Source: an uncultured Rhodospirillales bacterium (lineage in GTDB: Bacteria; Pseudomonadota; Alphaproteobacteria; Acetobacterales; Acetobacteraceae). Taken from it: a stretch of 64,000 nt of DNA. This document shows positions 33,028 through 40,850 of this stretch, one piece after another. The DNA lies in NCBI GenBank assembly GCA_903835235.1, contig CAILMF010000082.1, positions 1 to 64,000 on the forward strand. Direction: 5' to 3'. Every line of letters begins with the position of its first letter. The stretch's first letter is position 1. The translations under genes were made by a program, and so were the position numbers. The notes beneath the pieces are model-generated. The model had not been told where the DNA came from. It made no database searches and worked only from the letters and a program-made list of their open reading frames with translations.

Positions 33028-33725
33028 GCGCGCGCTTCCCGCCGCAGGTCCTGCCAGGCGCCCAGCCCGGCGCCGGTGAAGGCGCCGACCAGCACCGGCC
33101 AGGGCGCGCCCAAGCCCAGCCCATGCGCCGCCACCGCCGCCAGGGCCGAGGCCGCCCAGGGCGCCAGGTCGCCACGGCCGCGCCATATGGGCACCAGAAT
33201 GGCCAGCATGGTGGCGACCGCGGCGAAGAAGATCGGGTGGCCCGGGCGCAGTTCCACCGCCGCGCCCAGGCTGTGGCCGAGGGTGACCATGGTCATCCAG
33301 TTGACCCACATGCCCATGCCGGCGCCCAGCACGAAGGCGACGTCGCGCCGGCCGGCGCGCATCTCCGCCACGAACATGGCGAAGCCGTTATCCACCAGCC
33401 AGGCCAGGGTGAACCACAGCCGCCAGCCGCGGATGCGGTCCAGCGCCGGGGCCAGCGCCGCGCCCATCGGCGCCATGCGCAGGTTGACCACCAGGCAGGC
33501 CAGGGTCGCAGCCAGTATCGGCGCCGGCTCGGCCCAGAGTTGCAGCACCACCAGCTGGGCGGAACCGGCGAAGGTGAGGCCGGACATCAGCAGCGCTTCG
33601 AGCAGGGAAAGCCCCTTGCTGGCGGAGATGACGCCGATGACCAGGCCGAAGGGGCTGAGCCCGAGGGTGATGGCCAGCGCCGCGCGGCAGCCACGCCACC
33701 AGCCGGCGCGCGAGAAGGTCTCCAT
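33024..33725 (-). CDS. azlC: AzlC-family branched-chain amino acid exporter subunit
   Basis: 233 aa, multi-TM. SPFGLVIGVISASKGLSLLE, MSGLTFAGSAQLVVLQLW and NLRMAPMGAALAP are classic AzlC motifs. It is the larger subunit of the AzlCD exporter in the inner membrane, transcribed ahead of azlD. It is divergent from the SDR gene. Substrate not predictable beyond the family. Confidence 0.95.
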   Translation of the reverse strand: METFSRAGWWRGCRAALAITLGLSPFGLVIGVISASKGLSLLEALLMSGLTFAGSAQLVVLQLWAEPAPILAATLACLVVNLRMAPMGAALAPALDRIRGWRLWFTLAWLVDNGFAMFVAEMRAGRRDVAFVLGAGMGMWVNWMTMVTLGHSLGAAVELRPGHPIFFAAVATMLAILVPIWRGRGDLAPWAASALAAVAAHGLGLGAPWPVLVGAFTGAGLGAWQDLRREARA

Positions 33726-33790
33726 GGCCGGCAGGATTAGCAGAGCGGGGCCGGAGCGGTAGTATGGGGAAACGCATGGGAGAAACGCGG

Positions 33791-34603
33791 ATGTTGGATC
33801 TGAGCGGCAAGGTCGCCTTCGTCAGTGGGGCCGGCTCGGTCGGTGAGGGCTGGGGCAATGGCAAGGCGACGGCGGTGCTGATGGCGCGCCAGGGCGCCCA
33901 TGTCTTCGGCACCGACATCAACCCGGTGGCGCTGGCGGAAACCGCCGCGATCATGGCCAGCGAAGGGCTGAGCTTCGCCGGGCGGGTGACCAACATGACC
34001 GACAGCGTGGACGTGAAGGCGGCGGTGCAGGACTGCCTGGCGAAGTTCGGCGGGCGGATCGACATTCTGGTGAACAATGTCGGCGGCAGCGCACCGGGCG
34101 GCCCGGTGGACATGACCGAGGAAGCCTGGGACGCGCAGATGCAGCTGAACCTGAAGACCTGCTTCCTCGGCTGCAAGCACGTGCTGCCGGTGATGGTGGC
34201 GCAGAAGAAGGGCGCGATCGTCAACCTGGCCAGCGTGGGCTGCATGAGCTTCACGGTCGGCGGCCGGGTGAACGCGGCCTATGCCGCCAGCAAGGCGGGC
34301 GTGATCGCGTTTTCCCGCAGCACCGCCATTGCGCATGTGAAGGACGGCGTGCGGGTGAACACCGTGGTGCCGGGGACGATGCACACGCCACTGGTGGAGC
34401 ATCGGCTGGTCAAGCAGATGGGGCTGAACGACGCCGAAGGGCTGATCGCCAAGCGCCACGCCAGCGTGCCGATGGGCCGCATGGGCGACGCCTGGGACAT
34501 CGCCAATGCCGTGGTGTTTCTGGCCAGCGACGAGGCGCGCTACATCACCGCGACGCAGCTGGTGGTGGATGGCGGGCTGACCGCGGCGCGACCGACGGGC
34601 TGA
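33791..34603 (+). CDS. SDR-family oxidoreductase
   Basis: 270 aa. Rossmann motif SGAGSVGEGWGNGKATA (an expanded GxxxGxG), NNVGG at the NNAG position, catalytic Ser (NLASVGCM), Tyr-x-x-x-Lys (AAYAASKAG) and a C-terminal DGGLTAARPTG. NAD(P)-dependent alcohol/ketone interconversion; substrate unknown. The start at 33791 is preceded by GGGAGAAA and begins at the conserved LDLSGKVAF; upstream ATGs at 33764 and 33776 add unconserved residues. Confidence 0.93.
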   Translation: MLDLSGKVAFVSGAGSVGEGWGNGKATAVLMARQGAHVFGTDINPVALAETAAIMASEGLSFAGRVTNMTDSVDVKAAVQDCLAKFGGRIDILVNNVGGSAPGGPVDMTEEAWDAQMQLNLKTCFLGCKHVLPVMVAQKKGAIVNLASVGCMSFTVGGRVNAAYAASKAGVIAFSRSTAIAHVKDGVRVNTVVPGTMHTPLVEHRLVKQMGLNDAEGLIAKRHASVPMGRMGDAWDIANAVVFLASDEARYITATQLVVDGGLTAARPTG

Positions 34604-34652
34604 GGGCCGGGGCGCGACCTGCGGGGGCGGTTCGCAAAAGCCCCCACCCCGG

Positions 34653-34788
34653 CCCTCCCCCACCCGTGGGGGAGGGTGAAGCTGCTCCCTCCTCCACCCT
34701 TGGGGGAGGGTGAAGCTGCTCCCTCCTCCACCCTTGGGGTAGGGTGAAACCGCTCCCTCCCCCACCCGTGGGGGAGGGTTGGGGTGGG
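34653..34788. repeat. 34-bp tandem palindrome array (CCCTCCCCC/GGGGGAGGG), four copies
   Basis: Units start at 34653, 34687, 34721 and 34755. Each is a hairpin such as CCCTCCCCCACCCGTGGGGG plus AGGG, followed by TGAAGCTGCT. The units vary (CTCC for CCCC). The array lies between the convergent SDR and MBL genes and probably blocks transcription from both sides. Confidence 0.93.
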
Positions 34789-34817
34789 GGTTGCGCCGCT
34801 GGCGGGGGCCTACCGCG

Positions 34818-35687
34818 CTACAGCCACTGCTGAAACGCGTCGAACACCATCCGGTACCCCTGGCCCTCGCGCACCAGATGCGCATAGCCGGGGAAGTGGA
34901 TGTGCATGCCGGCCACCAGCAACCCATCCGTCGCCACATGGTCGAACATCCGCAGCCGCGTGGCTGCCGCCTGGGCCGGGTCGATGTCGAAGGCCATGGT
35001 CACGTCCGGGCGCGGCACCTGCACTTCCGGCACATGGACGATATCGCCCCAGATCAGCAGTTGCTCATTGCCGGACGCCACCAGGTAGCCGGTATGCCCC
35101 GGCGTGTGGCCGGGCAGCGGCATGGCCGTCACGCCCGGGAAGACCTCTCCACCCGTGAACAGGCGCTTCTCGTAGGGCGCAATCTGTTCCCGCGCGTGCT
35201 GGAAATTGCGCAGGCGGCTGTTCTCATCCGCCTTGGCCATCTCGGCATCGTCCAGCCAGAAGCGCGGCTCGGCTTCGTGCATCGCCAGCTCGGCATTGGG
35301 GAAGTATTTGGCGCCGCTGTCGTCCACCAGGCCGTTGGAATGGTCGGGGTGCATGTGGGTCAGCAGCACCGTGTCCACCTCGGCGGGGGCCACGCCCACG
35401 GCGGCCAGGTGGGCCAGCAGGCGGCCGGCGCTGGCCTGCATCTTGCTGCCGCAGCCGGTATCCACCAGCGCGGTACGGCCCTGGCTGCGGATCAGGAAGG
35501 TGTTGACGGCGGTGCGGCGCGGCACCGGGCGGAAGGCGGCCCGCAACATCGCGCTGCTGTCCTCCACCGTGATGTTCTGCATCACCGCCATGGAGCCTTC
35601 GAGGAAGCCGTCGCTCAACGTGGTGACGGTGATGTCGCCGATGCGGCGATGCATCACCGCGGCGACCTGTTGCTGGGGCAGGGTCAT
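34818..35687 (-). CDS. Metallo-beta-lactamase-fold hydrolase
   Basis: 289 aa. The metal motif THMHPDHSNG (HxHxDH), PLPGHTPGHTGY, a bridging Asp in LIWGDIVH and a late His (VAGMHIHFPG) complete the dinuclear site. The AHL-lactonase/quinone-hydrolase-like layout gives no firm substrate. The start at 35687 has AAGGA 8 bases upstream; the longer frame to 35936 runs into GC-rich intergenic DNA. Monocistronic. Confidence 0.92.
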   Translation of the reverse strand: MTLPQQQVAAVMHRRIGDITVTTLSDGFLEGSMAVMQNITVEDSSAMLRAAFRPVPRRTAVNTFLIRSQGRTALVDTGCGSKMQASAGRLLAHLAAVGVAPAEVDTVLLTHMHPDHSNGLVDDSGAKYFPNAELAMHEAEPRFWLDDAEMAKADENSRLRNFQHAREQIAPYEKRLFTGGEVFPGVTAMPLPGHTPGHTGYLVASGNEQLLIWGDIVHVPEVQVPRPDVTMAFDIDPAQAAATRLRMFDHVATDGLLVAGMHIHFPGYAHLVREGQGYRMVFDAFQQWL

Positions 35688-35882
35688 GGGTGGTCCTTCA
35701 TGGCTGGCGCGCCGGCGCGGATGTGGTGTGGTTGCGCCTGGCACGGTGCGCGGGGTGCGGGCCGCAAGCGTTGGCCGTTGGCGCGGCGCGCTTGCCAGCG
35801 GGCGTTGGCAGCCAAGACCGGCGCCACGCCCGCCGGGGCGGAAGCGGCGCGCCGCGAACGGCGCACATGACAGGCCAGGAGA

Positions 35883-35906
35883 GGCGCGCCGCTCGGGCGG
35901 CGCGCC
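35883..35906 (-). terminator. Terminator-like hairpin after the VOC gene
   Basis: A 9-bp stem GGCGCGCCG/CGGCGCGCC with a 6-base loop lies just past the VOC stop on the minus strand. No T-run, so termination may be partial or Rho-assisted. Confidence 0.65.
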
Positions 35907-35913
35907 CGGCGAT

Positions 35914-36276
35914 TCAGCCGCGCTGCAGCACTTCAATCCGCACGCCTTCCGGCGATTCGACGAAGCTGATGCGGGTGCCCGGGCGGATGGTGTTCGGCTC
36001 CATCGTCACCTTGGCGCCCTTGGCGCGCAGCTCCGCGATCGCGGCATCCACATCGGCCACGATGAAGCCGAAATGGTCCAGGCTGTTCTTGCCCGTGGCG
36101 GCTTCCTTGACCGGCAGCAGGAAGATGTCGGCGCCGCCGACCTTCAGGTCGATCCGGGTCTTGCCGTCCACCGGGGTGCGGATGACCTCGGCGCCGAACA
36201 TGGTCTGGTACCAGGCGGCGGTGGCCTCGGGGTCGGTGGTGTACAGGTGCAGGTGGTCGAAGGTGTAGGCGGTCAT
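35914..36276 (-). CDS. VOC-superfamily (glyoxalase/bleomycin-resistance) protein
   Basis: 120 aa, two beta-alpha-beta-beta-beta modules. FDHLHLYTTDPEATAAWYQT gives metal-ligand His; DHFGFIVADVDAAIAELRAK begins module 2; the C-terminal GVRIEVLQ Glu closes the site. It may be a glyoxalase, epimerase or dioxygenase-type VOC enzyme. It neighbours a second VOC gene 52 bp upstream with about the same plan. Confidence 0.92.
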   Translation of the reverse strand: MTAYTFDHLHLYTTDPEATAAWYQTMFGAEVIRTPVDGKTRIDLKVGGADIFLLPVKEAATGKNSLDHFGFIVADVDAAIAELRAKGAKVTMEPNTIRPGTRISFVESPEGVRIEVLQRG

Positions 36277-36328
36277 GGCGCGTTTCCTTGCTTGGCGGCG
36301 GCGAGACTAACCCCGCCCCGCGCCGCGG

Positions 36329-36718
36329 TCACCCCGCCTGCAGCAGCTCTATCGGCACGCCATCTGGGCCAGTGATGAAGGCGATGCGCAGCCCGCGCAC
36401 CGTGGTCGGCGGCAGCTGGAACACCGCACCCCGGGCCGCCAGCGCGGCGGCGGCGGCGTCGATATCGGCCACGGTGAAGCCCAGATGTTCCAGCCCCCGA
36501 TGCGGGCTGGCCGGCGCCGGGCCGCAGGCCTCGCCCGGCAGGATCACGTTGATCAGCAAGGTCAGCCCGCCCAGGCGCAGCTCGTAGCGCGGCCGGGCGC
36601 CCTGGCGATGCTCGACCAGCTCGGCGCCGAGCACCCGGATGTACCACGCCGCCGCCGCGGCAGCGTCGGGGCTGCGCAGATGTACGTGGTCGAAGCTGAG
36701 CCGGGGCAGCTCAACCAT
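36329..36718 (-). CDS. VOC-superfamily protein
   Basis: 129 aa. LSFDHVHLRSPDAAAAAAWY, LEHLGFTVADIDAAAAALAA and VPIELLQAG parallel the neighbouring VOC protein, so the two are paralogues. The start at 36718 overlaps the recX stop by 8 nt, hinting at co-transcription with recX. No substrate can be assigned. Confidence 0.92.
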   Translation of the reverse strand: MVELPRLSFDHVHLRSPDAAAAAAWYIRVLGAELVEHRQGARPRYELRLGGLTLLINVILPGEACGPAPASPHRGLEHLGFTVADIDAAAAALAARGAVFQLPPTTVRGLRIAFITGPDGVPIELLQAG

Positions 36719-37310
36719 CGCGCATCGCCCGGATGCGGTCCTCGGCCTGCTCGGGTTCCATGCCCAGCGCCATGGTCGCCACGCCATGGGCAAAGCCGGC
36801 CCGGGCCAGCGCCGCCAGCGCCTTCAGCCGCACCTCCGGCGTCACCTCCTCCCGCGCGAAGGGGCCGAAGCGGCGGCGGCGGCACAGCATCAGCGCGGCG
36901 CCCAGCTCGTCATCGGGCAGCACCGCCTGCGCCACCTCCCCGGCCACGCCCTTGGCCGAGAGATGCGCCGCGATGGCCCGGCGAGAGCGGCCGCCCCGGG
37001 CCAGGCGGCGGGCACGGCTGGCGGCGAAGGCGGCGTCGTCCACCACGCCGCTGCTGGCCAGCTTGCGGGCCACCTGCTGGGCGGCCAGGCGGGCGGCGCC
37101 GGCGGCGGCCACCACCTGCTCCTGGTCCTGGCCCTCGGCCTCGGCGCGGCGCGCCCAGCGGTTCACCCGGCGGGTCAGCACCTGGGCCAGCCCGGCCTCG
37201 GTGGCGGCGAATTTGGCCAGGTGGGCCAGCGCGGCCTCGTGCAGCCTGGCCTCGGTGGGCGCGCTGCCGGCGGGGCGGTCGCGTTTCGCCCGCGGCTCCT
37301 TGTCATTCAC
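36711..37310 (-). CDS. recX: RecX-family regulatory protein
   Basis: 199 aa with a GTG start (37310) after an in-frame AT-rich leader. Three-helix repeats: VVDDAAFAASRARRLARGGR, SRRAIAAHLSAKGVAGEVAQ and a C-terminal GFAHGVATMALGM. RecX binds RecA filaments and limits recombination and SOS induction. recA is not in the window and no LexA box was seen upstream. The N-terminal 35 residues are charged and less conserved. Confidence 0.88.
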   Translation of the reverse strand: MNDKEPRAKRDRPAGSAPTEARLHEAALAHLAKFAATEAGLAQVLTRRVNRWARRAEAEGQDQEQVVAAAGAARLAAQQVARKLASSGVVDDAAFAASRARRLARGGRSRRAIAAHLSAKGVAGEVAQAVLPDDELGAALMLCRRRRFGPFAREEVTPEVRLKALAALARAGFAHGVATMALGMEPEQAEDRIRAMRDG

Positions 37311-37409
37311 CGATATGGTCCAACCGATTTCTCCCAAACCACAGTCTGGCGCGCCGGGCCGCGCCGGGGCAATTGGGAAGCATCGCAATTCACAGGGGGG
37401 GACTGACCC

Positions 37410-37865
37410 ATGCCGACCTATCCGACCAACGGGCTGACGCTTGCCCAGGCCAGCACCATCGCCGATGCCGCCCTGGCCAAGGGGCGCGCCCTGGGGCTGC
37501 AGCCGCTGACCGTGGTGGTGCTGGACGCCGGCGGCCAGGTGAAGGTGATCAAGCGGGAAGACGGCTGTTCCCTGCTGCGGGCCGAGATTGCCGGCGGCAA
37601 GGCCAATGGCGCGCTGGCGCTGGGCGTGGGCAGCCAGGAACTGGCCAAGCGCAGCCAGAACCCGGCGATGCAGGGTTTTGTGAATGCGCTGTCCGACATC
37701 ACCGGCGGCCGCGCCGTGCCGGTGCCGGGCGGCGTGCTGGCCTGCAATGCCCAGGATGTGATCCTGGGCGCCGTCGGCATCAGCGGCGACGTGTCGCTGA
37801 AGGATGAGGAATGCTGCATCGCCGGCATCGTCGCCGCCGGGCTGGTGGCTTCCACCGGCGCCTGA
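37410..37865 (+). CDS. GlcG/HbpS-family (DUF336) heme-binding-like protein
   Basis: 151 aa. LTLAQASTIADAALAKGRAL, PLTVVVLDAGGQVKVIKRED and GGVLACNAQDVILGAVGISG are the family hallmarks. The full-length fold is shorter than the 175-aa paralogue at the window start. Heme binding is known for HbpS, while many homologues have no assigned role. Next gene on the strand is a Rieske protein, 59 bp away, which may share an oxidative process. Confidence 0.92.
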   Translation: MPTYPTNGLTLAQASTIADAALAKGRALGLQPLTVVVLDAGGQVKVIKREDGCSLLRAEIAGGKANGALALGVGSQELAKRSQNPAMQGFVNALSDITGGRAVPVPGGVLACNAQDVILGAVGISGDVSLKDEECCIAGIVAAGLVASTGA

Positions 37866-37924
37866 GCGGATACCTGGGGCGTGGCGGTGCCGCGCCCCTT
37901 CCACCCACAGCACAGGATGTTCCG

Positions 37925-38233
37925 ATGCCCAGTTGGCACCGCGTCACCGACCTGGACAACCTCGACCTCGACACCCCCTTCGCGCTGCGGATCGGCGACA
38001 GCCAGGTCTGCGTGGTGCGGCTGGAGGACGGGATCTTCGCGGTCAACGATGTCTGCACGCATGAATACGCGCTGCTGTCGGATGGCTACTTCGAGGACGG
38101 CAAGCTGGAATGCCCGTTGCACCAGGCCTGCTTCGAAATCCGCACGGGAAAGGCGCTGAACGAGCCTGCCGATGTCGATGTGGCGACCTACCCGACCAAG
38201 GTCGAGGGCGGCGTGGTCTTCGTCGAGGTCTAG
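37925..38233 (+). CDS. Rieske [2Fe-2S] ferredoxin-like protein
   Basis: 102 aa, one Rieske domain. Cluster ligands are C-T-H in VNDVCTHEYALLSDG and C-P-L-H in ECPLHQACFEI. The size matches BphF/NdoA-type ferredoxins or small NirD-like subunits. No ring-hydroxylating oxygenase is adjacent, so the electron partner is unknown. Its TAG stop is the first triplet of a two-hairpin repeat element. Confidence 0.94.
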   Translation: MPSWHRVTDLDNLDLDTPFALRIGDSQVCVVRLEDGIFAVNDVCTHEYALLSDGYFEDGKLECPLHQACFEIRTGKALNEPADVDVATYPTKVEGGVVFVEV

Positions 38234-38335
38234 AGCACTATGCGCCCTGTCGGGCGCATTTCGTGCTCTATAACTTATTGAAACTAGAGCAAGAAATCCG
38301 TTCTGATGATTCCATCAGAACGGATATTGCTCTAG
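38231..38335. repeat. Two-hairpin AGAGCA dispersed element, copy 2
   Basis: Hairpin 1 is TAGAGCAC...GTGCTCTA (38231-38270) with a GCGCCC/GGGCGC stem. The linker is TAACTTATTGAAA. Hairpin 2 is CTAGAGCAA...TTGCTCTAG (38284-38335) with an ATCCGTTCTGATG/CATCAGAACGGAT stem. Same plan as 12033-12148 but with different stem sequences. Confidence 0.9.
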
Positions 38336-38384
38336 CGTCTGATCGTCGCGGGTGCGGGCACCGGCTGCGTGAATCAGCCGCGCG
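38333..38384 (+). repeat. CTGATCCGC dispersed element, copy D
   Basis: TAGCGTCTGATCGTCGCGGG, TGCGGGCACCGGCTGCGTGA, then ATCAGCCGCGCG. It abuts the two-hairpin element directly, so two repeat families are juxtaposed between the Rieske and MarR genes. Confidence 0.78.
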
Positions 38385-38437
38385 GATAACCGCCAGGGTC
38401 CATGGTCGGTGGCCGGCCCATCCGGGCTGGCCGCTGG

Positions 38438-38905
38438 TCAGCCGCGGCGGTGGCGGGCGTGGCGGGCGATCAGCCCGCGCAGCAATTCCTTCAGCGGGTC
38501 GCCATCGACCAGGTCATGGCGCGCCAGCACCTCGGCCTCATGCTGGCGGGCCACCTCCAGCAGATTCGCCACCATATCCTCGCCGCGCGAGGTCAGGCGG
38601 ATGCGCACCACGCGGCGGTCCTGCGCGTCCTGGGCGCGCTGCACCAGCCCGTCCCGCACCATTCGGTCAAGCAGTTTGGTCATGGTCGGCTGTTGCAGCA
38701 GGCAAACCGCGGCCAGGCCGGTAACGGTCTCGCCGTCGCCGCCCACCAGGCTGGCCAATACCCGCCAAACCGGCACCGATACGCCACGCCGCCGCAATTG
38801 CTCGTGGAATTCGGCCGAGATCGCATGCGAAGCCCGCGCCAACAGGTACAACAGATAGTCGTCGATAAAGCGGGCCTGTGGCACCTTGCCGGCTGATGTA
38901 TTCAT
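38438..38905 (-). CDS. MarR-family transcriptional regulator
   Basis: 155 aa winged helix-turn-helix. YLLYLLARASHAISAEFHEQ begins the dimer helix; TVTGLAAVCLLQQPTMTKLL is the recognition region; DGLVQRAQDAQDRRVVRIRL is the wing. It is divergent from the NicX-like operon and probably represses it, releasing on binding an aromatic ligand (inference from context). A 21-bp dyad lies between the two starts. Confidence 0.94.
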   Translation of the reverse strand: MNTSAGKVPQARFIDDYLLYLLARASHAISAEFHEQLRRRGVSVPVWRVLASLVGGDGETVTGLAAVCLLQQPTMTKLLDRMVRDGLVQRAQDAQDRRVVRIRLTSRGEDMVANLLEVARQHEAEVLARHDLVDGDPLKELLRGLIARHARHRRG

Positions 38906-38943
38906 GCCTACGGATGAATCTCTTTGCTTCCGAGATCGTTCAT

Positions 38944-38964
38944 ACTGTACAAGTTAACTACAGT
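38944..38964. promoter_or_regulatory. Candidate MarR operator
   Basis: The inverted repeat ACTGTA-N9-TACAGT has a palindromic AGTTAACT near its centre. It sits in the divergent gap between the MarR gene (start 38905) and the NicX-like gene. AT-rich dyads of this size are typical MarR sites. Confidence 0.6.
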
Positions 38965-39078
38965 CACGAACTTGTGTGGTTGCAATTTGCATGCGCATTC
39001 ATGAAACTCGTCTCTGGTGTTTTGATGCCAAAGCAGCGTCACCCAGGGTTGCAATCTCAGCCGAGGGGAAGACTCCTG

Positions 39079-40128
39079 GTGCTTGCTGACCGGATCGAGG
39101 CACGCTGGATTGCCGCCTTCGAGGGGGTTTTCCGCCGCTGCAAGGCCGAACCCGGGCTGCCGGTGGCACTGCTGGCGGAAAGCCAGTCGCGCGCGCTGAA
39201 CCTGGACCTGGCGGAATTGGCCTTGCTGCGCCTGGGCTGCCGGCCATTCCGCCTGACCGTGCCGACACCCGCGCAGACCGCGCCGGTGCCGGTACGCTCC
39301 ACCGGGGCCAGCCGGGCGCTGGCCGGCCACCCCAGCGTATTGGCGGCGCTGAAGGCCACGCCCTTCGTGGTGGACTTGACTGTGGAAGGGCTGCTGCACG
39401 CGCCGGAATTGCCGGAACTGCTTCAGAGTGGTTGCCGAATACTTATGATCTCGAATGAACATCCGGAGGCGCTGGAGCGCCTGGCCCCGGATGACGCCAT
39501 GGAGCCGCGGGTGAAGGCGGCGGTGAAGCTGGCCCGCGCCGCCACCGCCATGCGCGTCACCTCCGCCGCCGGCACCGCGCTTGCCGTGAACCTGGCGAAG
39601 GCCGTCACCGCCGGCGTCTGGGGCTGGACCGACCGGCCCGGCACCATCGCGCATTGGCCGGGCGGCGTGGTGGTCAGCTTCCCCGCCGCGCACAGCGTGA
39701 ACGGCACGCTGGTGCTGGACGCCGGCGACGTGAACCTGACCTTCAAGCGCTACCTGGAACGCCCGGTGGTGCTGACGCTGGAGGATGACCACGTCACCAG
39801 GATCGAGGGCAAGGGCACCGATGCCGAGCTGATGCGCCGCTACCTCGCCGCCTGGGGAGACCGTGCGGCCTATGCCGTCAGCCATGTCGGCTGGGGGATG
39901 AACCACGCGGCGCGGTACGAGGCGCTGGCGATGTACGACCAGCGCGACACCAACGGCACGGAGCTGCGCGCCTTCGCCGGCAACTTCCTGTTCTCCACCG
40001 GCGCCAACGAGTTTGCCGGGCGCTACACGGAGGGGCATTTCGACATTCCGGTCCGCGGGTGCACCATCACGCTGGACGGCCCCGCAGGTGAACACACGGT
40101 GGTCCAGGCTGGGGAGTTGAAGCTCTGA
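39079..40128 (+). CDS. NicX-like (2,5-dihydroxypyridine 5,6-dioxygenase / T-type aminopeptidase family) enzyme
   Basis: 349 aa from GTG 39079 (SD GAGGGGAA); ATGs at 39001 and 39025 extend it with unconserved residues. The C-terminal half strongly resembles NicX: HWPGGVVVSFPAAHSVNGTL, SHVGWGMNHAARYEAL (metal-ligand His), RAFAGNFLFSTGANEFAGRY and FDIPVRGCTITLDG. NicX opens a dihydroxypyridine ring with non-heme iron. The first gene of a MarR-controlled operon that continues with a hydrolase, as in nic clusters. Exact substrate unproven. Confidence 0.82.
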   Translation: MLADRIEARWIAAFEGVFRRCKAEPGLPVALLAESQSRALNLDLAELALLRLGCRPFRLTVPTPAQTAPVPVRSTGASRALAGHPSVLAALKATPFVVDLTVEGLLHAPELPELLQSGCRILMISNEHPEALERLAPDDAMEPRVKAAVKLARAATAMRVTSAAGTALAVNLAKAVTAGVWGWTDRPGTIAHWPGGVVVSFPAAHSVNGTLVLDAGDVNLTFKRYLERPVVLTLEDDHVTRIEGKGTDAELMRRYLAAWGDRAAYAVSHVGWGMNHAARYEALAMYDQRDTNGTELRAFAGNFLFSTGANEFAGRYTEGHFDIPVRGCTITLDGPAGEHTVVQAGELKL

Positions 40129-40850
40129 TGGGCAAGACGGATGGCGGCGGCGTGCCCCTGGTGACGGTGCATGGCATCGGCGGGGCCTGCTGGGGCGGCT
40201 TCGCGGCCGACCTGCCCTGGTATCTGCCGGGCTATGGCGGCACGGCGCTGCTGAAGGAGACCAGCTTTGCCAATTGGGCGCTGGCCCTGAAGGCGGCGCT
40301 GGATGCCGCCGGCATGGCGCAGGTGGACCTGCTGGGGCACAGCATCGGCGGCATGGTGGCGCAGGAATTCGCCCTGACCTATCCGGAGCGGGTGCGCCGC
40401 CTGGTGCTCTATGCCACCACGCCGGCCTTCGGCGGCAAGGACCCGGCCTTTGCCGAGCAGTTCCTGGCGGACCGGCTGGCGCCGCTGCAATCCGGCGTTT
40501 CCATGCTGCAACTGGCGCAGCAGAGCATGACCAGCATGCTCAGCCCGCGCGCCGGCATGGCGGCGATGGCCGAGGTGATCAGCGCCATGGCCAGCACACC
40601 GGCGGCGGCCTACCGCGCCACCGTGACCTGCCTGACCAGCTTCAACCGCATGGCCGACCTTGGCCGCATCACCGCGCCGACGCTGCTGCTGGCCGGGGAG
40701 CGCGATCCGCTGGCGCCGCCGCGCACCATGCAGCGCATGGCCGATGCCATGCCGGATACGCGGCTGGTGACGCTGCCGGCCGCCGGGCACCTGGCGCATC
40801 TGGAATATCCCAGGGAGTTCGCCGCCGCCGTGCATGGCTTTCTGGCGTGA
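40128..40850 (+). CDS. Alpha/beta hydrolase
   Basis: 240 aa. VTVHGIGGACWGGF forms the oxyanion hole, GHSIGGMVAQEFAL the nucleophile Ser, LAGERDPLAPP the acid Asp and GHLAHLEYP the His. TGATG coupling to the NicX-like gene suggests it acts on the ring-opened product. NicD, N-formylmaleamate deformylase, is also an alpha/beta hydrolase and is the natural comparison. No other substrate evidence. Confidence 0.92.
   Translation: MGKTDGGGVPLVTVHGIGGACWGGFAADLPWYLPGYGGTALLKETSFANWALALKAALDAAGMAQVDLLGHSIGGMVAQEFALTYPERVRRLVLYATTPAFGGKDPAFAEQFLADRLAPLQSGVSMLQLAQQSMTSMLSPRAGMAAMAEVISAMASTPAAAYRATVTCLTSFNRMADLGRITAPTLLLAGERDPLAPPRTMQRMADAMPDTRLVTLPAAGHLAHLEYPREFAAAVHGFLA

Noticed and set aside
30176-33175. 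A 999-codon minus-strand open frame opposite the MscS gene
   Set aside because: The translation is Gln/His/Gly-rich without motifs, while the plus strand encodes a complete MscS protein. It is a shadow frame.
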